A stretch of 64,000 bases of DNA. It comes from Tigriopus japonicus (lineage: Eukaryota > Arthropoda > Copepoda > Harpacticoida > Harpacticidae). Position numbers and translations under genes: made by a program. Where the stretch lies: NCBI GenBank assembly GCA_010645155.1, contig CM021314.1, positions 7,708,217-7,772,216 on the forward strand. Direction: 5' to 3'. Under the pieces are notes generated by a model. The model was not told where the DNA came from and made no database searches. It was given only the letters and a program-made list of their open reading frames with translations. Of this stretch, positions 11,584-25,000 are shown in pieces (within the stretch, counting starts at the first letter, position 1; each line of letters begins with the position of its first letter).

Positions 11584-13093
11584 TGTGTTTGACACGCAAA
11601 GTGTTGCGCTGAAGGTCCAATCTGTGAATGTTCCAAAAATCCCCAAATGCTGTGATATTTAGCTGAGCTAATCTTAGCCCCGATTTGTTGATATATGAAT
11701 GAAGTGACGCTCAATCAATGATCCAATGGCGAACAACTCCAAATGCCAAAGGAAGGCGCGAGAGGTCACAGAAAATCCTTGGCAAACAATACACGTGGGT
11801 GGATGAGATATAAATATATATTGCGATGATGAAGACCAAGCTAAGGACGTGTATGTCCGTGTTCATGGATTGGCCAACGATTTCAAACTGAAGCTTGATT
11901 TCGAGCACAGCCTCTTTTAAACGGGTGTGTTTGTATCAAGATTCCCGATGAATTAATCTCTATGGGATGGCGTTTCCCAGCTCCTCCGGACTCGCTTATG
12001 AGTCCGATTTTGAATCACGGCATCCATGGCAAGTACTTTGGACGCAAAAGCTGAAAGATCAAGTTCTCCCGAGCATTCGTGTTAGACGACATGCAAAACC
12101 CATGTTCGACGTGCATGCTAGTATGGATTGAAATATTTGTTGACCCAATGCACGTATGCTCTTTGACTCAGATACCAAACATAACTTTTAACACTAGGGG
12201 AGATTTTGGTGACAAAAATGTCAGGTCAGCAAAAGTAGTGTTAAAATGTGTTCTTTTTAACCTAACAGATACAATTTGGCTCACTAAAGTTTCAGATGAA
12301 ACCTGGACATTTCGCCGATTGCTCATTTATTTTTGACTCATCAACAGAGCATGAATTTGACTAACGACAGTTTGGTACAATTCCAGATTGTCTGCAGGAC
12401 ATCAAAGCTGTAAGGCGTGCACATAAGTTCATGCATTGTCATTTTGGTGTGATTGTACGTTGATCACTGAAGGACTCGATGCCTGGTCATGTCAGAGGAC
12501 CGTGTTCCTCGTCGATTTCCTGATCATGCCCTGAATCCATGACTGTTTGATGTAAATATCACGACTGGAATGTATTTCGGAGTTTAAAATGATGCAATAT
12601 CTTGTTATGATTTGTCTGCAGAGATGGGCAGTAATGCTACCTTGTAATCTTTTTGTTAACTTGTAATCTTTTGTAGTGTTTTATATTTTTGAGCCAAGCA
12701 TTTGTGGTTGATTAAATTTTTTGACGAAGAAATTGTAATTATATTTTTTGAAGAAGATATTGTAAATATATTTTTTGAAGAAGAAATTGTAATTATACTT
12801 TTTTGACGAAGAAATTGTAATTATACTTTTATTACGCTTTTTGCGTAATTGACCCAATGCACTTTGTCAACCATTCTATTTTGGTTTGTTTGGATTTTTA
12901 CGAAGGATTGGGTGTACGCGTATTTTTTGACGTGCACGTGTTTCAATCACAAGAACCAGAAACAAGGAGGTAACGTTGTATTGAAGATTAGGATGGTCGG
13001 TACATTTTTCGAAATTTAACATTTGGCATCGTTTACCATCCGCAGCAATCTAATATCTTGATAGTCTTGATATCTCGCATCGATCTAAGGACG
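11584..13093. other. Intergenic stretch with a minisatellite
   Basis: Lies between the 5' end of the cysteine-rich gene and the 3' end of DUSP11. Apart from the tandem repeat at 12715-12830, I see no gene or element. The TTTATT at 12828-12833 is an AATAAA on the minus strand and may end the DUSP11 transcript, about 260 bases after its stop. Confidence 0.45.
12715..12830. repeat. Minisatellite, about 29-bp unit, about four copies
   Basis: Four imperfect copies of a unit of about 29 bases built around TTTTTTGACGAAGAAATTG followed by TAATTATA follow one another, with GACGAAG and GAAGAAG variants. The array is AT-rich and lies in the 3' flank of DUSP11. Confidence 0.75.
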
Positions 13094-16000
13094 TCAGTTT
13101 TCCCACCACTTTGAACCATGTGGACGTTTTGAATTGTTTGAACTTCTTTTCGAAGTCTTTTTTGGAAATCCTGATCCTTTCCATCGGGCAGATCGTCTTG
13201 AAAAATCTGGCTCTCTCGGCGAATAGGGTCTTCGAGAGCCATCATCTTCCCTCGCAAAATCTGGATCTCTCGGCAAATCGGGTCTTTGTGAGCTATTGAA
13301 TTCTGTTGAAAAGTCTCGACTTCTTGGCAAATAGGGTCGTTGTGAGTTATCGGATTCCCTCGTAGAGTCTGGACCTCTTGACAAGTAAGGCTGTCTGGAG
13401 TGATCTGATTCTCTTGAAAAGTCTCTTGAATAGTCTGGTGGCACGGAATCGTCTGCGATGTTGGAAGGGTACGGTCTTCGGGAGATATCATCAGGACCTC
13501 TAAAATAGTCAGAGCCCCTGGCCAATCTTGGAGCTCTGGGAGTAGTCCAGGAACCGTGATGTTGTTCTTGAGGATAATATTGGCCATGGTGATAAGTCCA
13601 ATCTTGGTGATAAGCCTGAGCTTGGTAATAAGCCTGAGCAGGGTAATAAGCCTGAGCTTGGTAATAAGTTGGATCCTGGTAGTACGTAGGATTTTGAAAA
13701 TAATATTGCCCTTGGGGGTTGGGCTGCTCTTGAAGTTGCTGTGGCTGTTGTTGAGAAAGGTTGTGATGACAATGATTATCATGATCAAAGGGCTGAAAGT
13801 TGTATAAAAGCTCACTAAAGAACACTTTTCTTAGTGTCCTTTGCATCATCTTTTGTGAAATTCTACATTTAGTTTTCAAATGTTATCAATCGTGTTGTAC
13901 GTATGTACTTACTTCGCAAATTGACAACAAAAAAGAAAATTGAATATACAAATTAAAAGGTACATATTTTGCAATATTTGTCACATAAAGCGCCATTTTG
14001 ACTGCATGAGAAAGACCGATTTCGGTCTTCCATAGACACGTATTTCCCACCCTTTGATCATGATATCCGAGAGTTTGTTCTTTTCGCACTGGTTCTTGGG
14101 CATCCCTCCAATTTGAATTATTGTATCCATTGTTTAAATGCTCAGCATCTGATGGTTGGTCATAATGTCTAGGATTAATTTGGTGTTCTTGCTCGTTTTT
14201 ACCTGGAATAACCACATTGTTCCTTAATCACAAGCGAGTAATAATCAAACACTACGTTTCTCAATTCAAGTTACCAAACCGACCAAGTTCCGTGACTTTT
14301 GGGTCAACTTTTTGCCGTTCAGACGAGGATCGTCCAAGAAGAGGATGGTTCTTGATCAAGTTTTGGAGGTAGTTGTCTCTCTCCAAATTATGACCACGCG
14401 CCAATCCAAATGCTGTCGTTGGCAAACAATGGAACGTGCGAAAAAAGATAAAGAAAAGGAACGTCATCTTTTGACACAAAACGCAAGGAATAATGCTCAC
14501 CCTGAATGGCATCGTTTGGGTTCCAATTCAGTTTTTGGATAAGATATCGACAAATGAGGTAGCCGGTACGGTTTACTCCATGTGTGCAATGAACTCCGAT
14601 CAACGCATCTACGGACACACGTACATCGTACATAAAGAGGATTAGGCCCTATGCTTTGGGTCTCGAAATGCATGCTTCAAGCATACTTCTTACATTGACT
14701 TTTAACCATTTTATGGGCAATTCAGCGTTTTAGGAAACTATAATAACGCTTTATGATTTGAGCAAATGCAGGGCAGATGTCTAACCTACAATTTTAGTTA
14801 CGGAGGAATTCATTTATGATGTTTTATACATCAATATGGCAACAGAAGTTATATAAACGATGACAATGGTCGTGAATGAATGTAGGTGGGGACGGTGAGG
14901 ACACATAGAGAGCTTCTCAGTGTGCCAGTTTATAAAATGTGAAATTGTCTATGACCATACCCCATTTCATGGTTATACTTTGGTTTACAAATGCTTTATA
15001 TGCTTCAAAAACGTTTTAAGCGTATTTTATTCCCTTCATCATAAGATTATATCTTCTATCCAAGGCATTAGCATAATTTGGTGCCGACGTTGCACGCGAG
15101 CTCGAGTGAACTCTTGCCGCCTTCTTTCAAATATCTGTCTGTCTCTCAGAAAAGAGAAGAGCAAGAAGTGAAGCTCTCTTCAGTTTCCTCCTACGACGTC
15201 GCTGAATTTTGTAGAGAGCGCAGAGCGCAGCCTATCAATTTACACTACAATTTTCCCTCCCTTCCACAACAAGGCAGCGTGGCCGAGTGGTCTAAGGCGC
15301 TGGTTTTAGGCACCAGTCCGAAAGGGCGTGGGTTCGAATCCCACCGCTGTCAAGAATCTTTTACACTTCATGTTTTGCTCACCTGCAGATCCTGCTACTG
15401 CAGCGTCCACAATATCAAAGAATCTAAAATTTATATCTGCAGATTAGATCATTTTCTCTTAAATATACAATCATAACGTACTTGCGGACTACTTGCGCTT
15501 TTGGTACCACATGACCTTCGGTTGCAATCTTCACATGTTGAAGTACAGAAGGGCATGCCGCCTTTAATTGAGCCACATTGTAGTAACGGGACGTGTTGGT
15601 TAGATCAATGATATGGGTCAAGTTGGGACATTGGTCATGCAGATCCTTTAGTCCCCAATCGTTCGCGAAAAATGGTTTGCTCGGACCAGCATCTGGTTGA
15701 TTGGGAAGGACCAACGGGTTTGTGGATTCTAGGAGTCCATTTCAGTTTAGGTGATTCTTTTCATAAGAATATGAAAATTATGCGTGCATAAACAAACCTG
15801 GGGGCGAAATTCCTTTGGCCTTGACCGAAGCTTGGAACCTTCTCAGCAGACCCTAAAAAAGAAGCACACCTTTCTTAACTTTGCCAGTCGTCTCGCAGAT
15901 ATCTTTGCTCCAGCTGTTAAAGAATAATTTTCCAATCTTGCGGTTTGGCGACAATTTGAGACAGACCCAAATCGAATGACGCATTCATACCACCTGGCCA

Positions 16001-19000
16001 ATTTAGGCTATTTTACAAGACAACGTTAGTACCCGGTTGGATAACTCTCCACCGTTGAGTTTTGGCTACAAAAGTTGAAATGAGCATCTTGAGGCTTTTT
16101 GCCTTTCTTTGATGAATGACAATGTCTCCATGACCAAAATGACATCTCACAATTCCAAGCCATCTCATGTCATTTTCAAGCCCTTTTTTTCTTTCGTTTG
16201 TCTAAGTCGTCGAGTTGACTTAATTTGGATGTCTAAAATCTGAGTCTTATGGTTGTCGTTCTTTGTTACCAGTTAAAAATGATTTCTTTGCCAGAAAAAA
16301 AAACCGATGGACCGGTGTGGTGTATTTACTTCAATATGCCTGCTACAAAGGCAAGTTCATTCTGACAGTGTGTTTCTTATGCAGATGAGGACCTCGAGAT
16401 GGATGTCTTTTTAGTTACTGACAAGGAGTCACCGAATATTCCCTAGGAGAAGTCATAATCGAGTTGAAAGCCTTCTCTTTCTTTTACTTTATCGACAATT
16501 GGTGGATTCCTAGGGCGTTTTGTTCTACTGAACTATTTCATGCCTGAATTTGAACATTAATTATTGAAGCACCCGCACCTTTGACAATCGTGAGAGATTT
16601 AAAAGAAACGTTTGACAAAAATAAGCATGACGTGCCGCTTTCGTTATCCCACCTTTTCCCTCATTCATGAAAAATATATTTCTCGTGTCCATGTTTCTAG
16701 ATGAACATATCTGAATTTATTGAAAACGACTAAACAGTTCAAAAGTAAGGGCTTCGGTCTTCACATTTGGTTTAGAACACGGATCCCAAGAATTTCTAAT
16801 CCCTCTTTCAGGACACTTTTTGCCGCTCCAAACAGACACAATCGGGCTAAACGTTGTGCGTCACTTTCAGCGTTCTGGACAGACAAACACGTCAGAGCTT
16901 TCGAGACATCCGAGCACAATGAGAACAAATATCGGAGTAGAACGTTGGGTTCCAGGTGGACATATGCATCTCTGACGGCTTCATCAAAAACGGCAATCCT
17001 CCAGAGAAGATTTTGAGCCTCTTTTTCAGTTAGTTGCCCTGTTAAGAACCCGGGATGGTCCTCGAAGACCTCCAACAAACTAGACGTAGTGTGGTTTTCC
17101 TTTGAGATAAGACTGAACAATCGGCAATGTGTGTATTGCAAACGAATGCCGCTAGTTCCCGTAGACTTGACTGCTCGTTCCCAAGTGAAATCGTAATTTT
17201 GAAGCCTTTTCGAGGCAAAATCATTGACAATCACAGCTGTGGTGCCGAGGATATCTAGCACTTGATCAGAGTCTAACACATCTCGAGTGTTTGGAGAGAG
17301 TTCTCGTTGCTCACGAACTCGATCCTTGGCTTCATCAAGAATATCGCTGAGGAACACGGCAGTTCCTTTTCTGGAACTCATCTTGCTAATCCTTCCAAAC
17401 TTGACGTGCTCCAACCGATCACTCCAAGGAAAGCCCAATTTTTCAAGAATGGAAAACAAATGCAGGAAATGTTCGCTTTGTCCATTCTCGACCACGTAGA
17501 GCATGCGGTCGAAATCGTATTTTTGGGCTCGGTCAATGGCAGCTGCGATGTCGCGCGTTATATAGAGACTTGACCCGTCGGTTTTCAGGATGGTCACATC
17601 TCGCTCGAGTTGATTTTTGCCGATGGTCAATGGGATCACCTGCTTACCATCTCGATCTTCCAGTAGATTCCTGGATCGCATTAGATCTAGCACTTCTTGG
17701 TTCGTCTGATTTCTGTACATGGATTCGCCATGATATTCATGGAAATACACCCCCAATCTCGCGTACATTTTCTCCAGAGATTCGATAGTTACTTGACGAA
17801 CAATAGACCACTGCTTCATGAGCTCGGGATCACTTTTTTCGAGTTTCTCGGTGCATTCGTGGACCAAAGAGGCAAACTTGGGATCTGTCTCGCTCTTCCG
17901 ATTGGCCTCAACATAAATCTGGTACAAGCTATAAATAGGGTCACTCTCGGATTGCACTTGATTTATGTCCAAATTCGAGTCCTTAAGCCCAGCAGAGATG
18001 TATCCGAATTGGGTGCCCCAATCGCCCAACCAGTTCAATCGGGTCACATCATGGCCCACTGCCTCATAAATATTGGCGCAGAAATGACCCATGATCGTGG
18101 ATCTGAGATGGCCAATATGAAAAGGTTTAGCCACATTGGGCGAACTGAATTCCACGACCACTTTGAGCGGACTTTCCTTGGGAAAGAGTCCGTTTCTTCG
18201 CCAGTCTTTACATCGGACTTTCAAGGCCACATGAAGCACGTCCTTGGTGAATTCCAAAGTTGGAAGACGGATGATCAATGAAGGCCCTGGAGATGGCACC
18301 AATTTCCCTTTCTTATTCAGGGGTTTGGGGATCGTTTCGGGATCATTAACGAGCACGATCTCAGGGAGATGACGATCAGTTTCAAATTTCTCCACGATCC
18401 GTGACATGGTTTGAGAGTACGGTGTCAAAGACGAGGAAGAGAACGATTCTGGGTCCATCTCAAGCACGGAAGCACAAGGAACTCGTATCGAGAACGAAGA
18501 CCGTTTCTCACATGGCGTTAAAACCAATTTGGAAATTAAGCCTCGCACAGAGGGAACTTTCGACTCATTTTGACATTTCCCATTGTCGGTGAGAACTTGA
18601 CGAAGCCGTGTAGCGATCAGACTTCGGTATCGAGCTGCCATAATCCCCCCAAATCTTCGATTAGACAATATTTGCAACGAGTTCGGGGCTAATGATCACC
18701 TAAAAAGAACAGGATGCGATTTAGCTCTAATCACATCATCTTGTACTTTTTTTCAGTAAGATGAGAGATTAAAAAATGTCGTTAAGAACAAAGGTTGCTG
18801 AAAATTCGAGTAATTGGGGTAAAGCCTTTGATCAACTCTGTTGATTGGCAATATTTTGTGAGCGTGCAAAAACTTTTTGCCTTCCCGGATATATGCCTTC
18901 CCTTAAACAAGATAGCACTATCTATCCAACCTCTGTGATATTCATTGCCGCGGGGTTGGTTGGTGGTCTCCTACTCATAACTATTTCATACCGCCCCTCG

Positions 19001-22000
19001 TTTGTTCTTGGTCACTCAATGGTTGACCACAGACGGGTCGGTCATTTTGCAGAATCTGACACAATCAATTTCAAATTTTTCAGCTCGGATCTATCTTCAT
19101 CTGATCTCTTCCTTTTGTTCCACCTGTCGTTAAATTCATCCAGGGTCGAAATCTCGGGTTATGGCAAAGCAACTCATATCAGTTAACCCTTCATGATTGT
19201 TAATAAAAAGGGACCCTGGAACTGATTGCCTATCTATGAAGTAAGGAACATCCTTCCTCGTGGCAGAATGATCTAATTAGACTACTAAAGAGTCACCCTA
19301 TTGTCATGGGAATTTGTACATCCTCCAAGACCAAAGGGTCAATGGCCCATTCAGTACACCTTTCCGAAACTGTCAAAAGAGACACTAAATGCGTAAATCG
19401 CTCACGACAATCGTCGTTATTACGTTATCTGTGGCAAGTACAAAGGCAAGTCTTACATCATAGGTAACACCTTGCAAGTACGAGATTCTTTCTGTCAGAT
19501 TCCAAACATAATTTCCCTAAGTTGGACTTCATTTTCACACAGTATTGAAGAAAAGCTTTTCAGAATTTAAAGCATTGAAAAGGAAGGCCCCCCTTCGAGG
19601 AGCTCTGTAACTCAGGTGTTTCAAAAGGCCATGTTCCAGCTGGTCCCACTCTGGATCACTAAGGTACGAGGGAGAGCAATAACAAGCTTGGCCACAAAAC
19701 CTCAAATCGAACGCTCTTTCCCTCTTGGAGTTAGCAGAAGTAGTAGAATGTATTCATTCGAAGAACTGCATGCACGGACACAACGAACGGCTGCTCCATC
19801 CACTGGAACGTATCGTCCCTCTTTTGGAGCAGGAGGAGACGGTTTAATCGTCCCTCAAATCCTCTGAACACGACCACATGCATTGGAAAGAGCCCCGTTT
19901 CCGTAACATGGAACGAAGAGGAAGGAAAAAGGCCGGAGGACTTCACTCTGGCCTAAAAGGACTTCAGAAGGCTTTCTTTCTATCCTGAAACCTCCTCTTC
20001 CTCCTCCTCGTTCTCATTTATGTGTATGTGCCAGTCGAAGGAAATGTGTAGCGGTGTGTGTAGATAACAATCAGTGCCGTGAAATGCTTGGGTCAAGAAC
20101 GAAAAGAACTGAGTGCGGGACGTGTAACGAGATTCAACCGTCGGAAAGCTTGTCCGAAATCGGATTTCAGCACAAGAGCTGACCAGTGAGCCCATGATTT
20201 ATTCATTCAAACTGAGGTTAGCTTGTAATTAACTGGGCAGATATGATTCAATTAAATCCATGGACTGGTTCCAAAACGCACCAACATGTGACAGTTTGCT
20301 TCGTTTGTTTTGTTCCCAAATGAGTTTCGAGTCTAGTTTGTGTGTTGAAACCAAGGGATGATGGCCAAGGATTGTCGATATTCCAAAGCCCCCTGAAATC
20401 CAATAACACCCTTCCATAAGTCCAAGAGGCTAGTTTACTTGCTTGGTCTTACACGCAAGAAGCTTAGAATTCCAAACAAAATTGTGAGCTGAGTCCATTG
20501 GAATACGACTTCGGAATACGAAAAATCGCGTGGATCTGTGTTTGCCGTCGCCATGATGAGAGTGCAACGGACATAGTTTGGTGATTGATGGTGCTAAATC
20601 TAGAGAAACTTGGATAAACATTTTCGTTTGGCCTCTGCGTGAAAAGGACATTCACACAAAATGGTACCCAGTATGCTCGTTCCACAACTGTCCCGTGGTC
20701 CCAGAAACACGTCGTGAAGACTCTTATTCTAATTCTAATGCGAGCTCTGACAGAAAAGTGTTTTGTGATGCAAATGCTCGTGCAAAAAGACCTACTTAGT
20801 GAGGCAATCAAAATTCGACTCTTGGCCTTAAAGGTCACACATGGTCCGTCATTCAGGACTGACGGGACCACTGAAAGACAACGACTTTTTCGTCATAATC
20901 ATCATAATCATCATCATCTTCCTGATCCTTCACACCAACAACAAAAAGTCAATTTTATCAAGCCATGTACTTTAAGTTGTCGGCTCGTGAGTTCGAAATA
21001 CTGGAAGAGAAAGAAGCTATCATCTCAAGACTGGTTTCAAACCAACAACATCCGCCAGCCCATGGAGCCAATAAAAAGCCTCTAAAGCCTCCAATTTTGG
21101 TCGTAACCCAAGATGGAAGTCATATGACGGCCGTGATCCAACGAGACAACTCTTACGATGTCCAAGATGAGGAAGCAAAGTCAGAAAAAGGCTCCTCTTC
21201 CACGGTAAACGTTAAGTTTTAACTACTAAAGAATACAGCTTGAGCGTGAGGATGAAAAACCAATGTGTGAGTGTTTAAATGTCAGTGTAAGCTTGTACAT
21301 GAGGCTGTGAACAGAAATGCCAAGATGGAACCAATATCAGCGTTTCAATTATTGCGCTTCTTAAATCCCCCTTAATGAATTAACTCGGATTCAATTTTCT
21401 GGCTTGGTTTAGCTTGATAAATGATAAGCAACCTCAAGCGGACATTGAACAGGCCACACGGAAAAAATCGATTATAGCACTTCCAAAAAAAGTCTTTTCA
21501 AGGATGACAAATGGAACAATGGATTAGGTTGCCTGGGACCCCTCTACTTAGTGTGCAGAGACTTCTCCACAAACCGCCCTCCACGTCCGTCCTTATCATA
21601 AAAGCCTATCACACGTGCAATAACTTGCCTCCTGCACGAAAGGCAAAAAATAAATGTTTTCCTTACTTCTCACGACTCCATTATTGGAACATATACCCAA
21701 TTACTAAAAGTGAGTCTTTTTTCTCTCCCCTTTTCAGACACCAGCCCTTAGTAAAAAAGCTCGAGTGGTTCAGTTGCTTCGCGGATTCGCGGACTACGTT
21801 CGCAATCGCGTGTCCTCTGTGCGTCCACCCACGCATGACCGCAATCTCAATCGACACCGACGTCGATTGGCCGATGGTTTGGCCTTGAGTGTCAATGGGA
21901 CCATGATCAGCACAAGTTGTGCCCTAACCAATGGTATTGACACAGCCACTAGTTGGATGTTCTTCAATCATCCATTCGTGAAGGAGTTCGAAGAGACCGT

Positions 22001-25000
22001 GTCATTGAAATGCGATGTCAGGGTTTTATCTGGCTATGAACAGATATTCAACCTCGTGGAGGCCCTCATGCAAGCTCAAAGAGAAGACTAATAGACCAAG
22101 GCCGAAAAGGTCCATGTCCACAGCTAAAATTCATTCAGATGACTTGTTGACCATTAAATATTAAAATAAAACCAATAACTCACTCAACGAAAGCAAACAA
22201 CTAGCTGTCTCGTTAAATGGAGTCGTGTGGCCTTAAGGCCAAAATCCTCTTTTCGAGCAACGGAGGCAAAAGAAACTTTTGATTATGACGAGCTAGACAG
22301 GACCATTTCGCCAAAGAGCAAATCAACACGCAAGAAAAATGGCTGAACTGATATAAGTAAAGAGTGTTAGGGGTTTCACCAACGACGAGGTTGGCTAAGC
22401 AACCAACACAATCATCAAATGAGAACCTTCTTTTCCAATACCAATATTCGTGGTGGCTCAAAGTCCAAAACATTCAGAGCCATGTCCGACTCCCAATAGA
22501 ACATGAAATGATGAAGTTGCTTCACTAATGTTGTCATCAGTGTACCAACATAGGAACAACACAATAAACAACTTTGGATACAAAAAAGGTATCGTTAAAA
22601 GAAATATCGCTCTTCTCTGTGGATTCAGGAGGGGAAGACCAATCAAAGCTGAGCAAAAAAATGGACTTGTTTACATGGCATTTTGGCGCAATCCATTATA
22701 CTACGAACTTACGAGTTAGTTGCCGACTTTTTGTTCTTTTTTGAAACTTTTAGCTCCAACATTGGACAGTAAAAAGTATTTTGATTTGTAGCGTGGTCTT
22801 ATCAACTCGAAATTTCCCATCTGACCTATCTAATTCATGAATTTAAATAACGTTTCAAAACTATTTCCTACTATCCTTGTTTTCTGGCGTAATTTTTGAA
22901 TTTAAACCCTTGACAATCTCAACTTCAGCTGAGAGGAACAACTAAACAAGACCATTTTCATCATTTTGGCTAGAGCTAAAATGCGTTTACCTCATAAAGA
23001 AGTGTTTAGATTTCATTCCAAAATTTATGGAAAGCTACTTCTCGGTCACTTTCGTTTTTCTCGAGTGAGCGAGGACGGAGATTGAAAAACTCCTCACGAA
23101 TGTGCGCTCAGAGGCCAGAACAGGAAATGGAATGAAAGGCATCCGATGAGAAATGTCAATACCAAGCATGAGCTTCTTTTGCCTTGGCAAGCAAGGGAGG
23201 AAAGTTCTTGCAAAATGCACTAATTCTGTGTTTCTAGCATTGTCTAACTAGCATTTTTATTTCGTTGGCAAGGCTGGAAACTTGAAATGAAGAGAAGTTC
23301 TGTTTTAAGTAGTATCTCTCATAACATCAAAACAAGAAGTTGCAACAGCAGTAAAAATAATAACTTACAATTGATGATTCATAATGCAACGACCATTACA
23401 ATAAGTATAAAATAAAAATACAAAACATGAGAGCAGAATGAATCGGGAAAATTAAAGTTAATTATAACCGGTTCAGGTATTTTTTGCTTCATGTCATAAG
23501 GCGGTTTGAAATTTTCAAATTAAGGGTTGGGGTTAAAACTGAGCGGGAAGGAAACTGCATCGTAAAATCAATATCCGCCCTTCAAAGTAATTAAAAAACA
23601 AAGAACTTGCAGAAAGTTGAAGATATTATCTGTTTAGAGACCTACTGAACGACCCTTTGACGGAGTGCCTAAAGCCCATGGCTTGCGCACAATCTTAAAC
23701 AGCTCCAAGTGGACGATGTAGCTTTAAAATATTTTAATAGGAAAATATGCAAGTTTCTTTTCTCGTCGTTTAAGCACCTTGCAAACAGTCATTGAACTTT
23801 TCTTCATGGACATGTCGTTTGGTTTAACTTTTGCTTTGCCATGAGCTTCAAATTCGCAAGGCTTCCAAGAGGCCTAAAGAGCATAGAGGCCTAGTGTCAC
23901 GTCATTACCCCAAAGAGCGCCATCTAGGGATTTTTAAAGAAAAGTCCACCGAGCACACACTGTTCTTTGTTTCCAACAACTCAAGCACTCCCAAAGGTTC
24001 ATAAAAAGATATCATATTTAAGGCCAGTTAATTAGATCCAACTTTGTAACACTTGAGGGAATAAAACGTTCGTGATTGCGTGGTCAGTTTAACAAAGGCA
24101 GCTCCGGATTTGAGTTATTATCTCGTTATCACCAAGCTTCGAACCAACATCTTGTTGCTGCCTTCGTATATAGAAAGGTATCTCTTGATTATGTTTCATA
24201 CGAAGTAACTGAGCCACAGGGCACAAACAAATTTTAAGGGAAAAAATTTCATATATAAAATGATGTCAATCCCTTCAAAGAATAAAAGTAACTAAAGTTG
24301 GGTTCCTCGGCGTTCAATTATGTTTTGTCATGAAAGACTACATTGAGGTTATAAATTAAAGCAAGCGTCACCATGCAAATTAGTAAAAAGTCGAGTAAAC
24401 TTGGGCAAGGAGGACAGCCCTTGACTTGGGGAAAACCCCACGAGATAAACTTCAGGGTCTGAAAGATTCATTTTAACGCGAAATCCCACTTGCTCATCCT
24501 TTCTTAAAGCACAAGAGACGAGATCTATGAAATTAGCAATAGTACTAGTAGTATGAAGAGCACAAAATATGAACTCTTAATCAGGGTCGATTCACCAAGA
24601 TCTAACCAAATCCAGCGGAAAATCCAGAAAAGCCATGGATGGACAGATGAATTTGATTTTAGGACTTTCAAAACACAATTCAGCTTCACATTTTTCAAAT
24701 TCTCATTCATTGAAGATGTCGTTGTGCCCTTGTCACAAGCGGATCAAAAACTTTCGTTTGGTCTAAGGTGGTACAACAAATTCCTGAATTTGCCCACAAA
24801 AGCAAAATTCATATGCTCAAGTTCAACAAAATGTGCATTTTTGCGTGGTCAGGTTAGTTAAGGACTTGTATCTGTGGAGTTCATAAGTACATTGACGCAA
24901 TTCGAACCGACCATCAGACACCACCAATCATGACATGCTAAGAGGCATTGAGAACGAAGTACCTGAGCCACAAGGCTTGCACATAAAACAGAAGAAAAGG

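Noticed and set aside
16021..16087. Possible N-terminal DUSP11 exon reading [18 protein letters not shown]
   Set aside because: The only usable GT donor leaves phase 1, which does not fit the phase-0 exon 15798-15852. The exon at 29734-29809 fits both phase and family motif far better.
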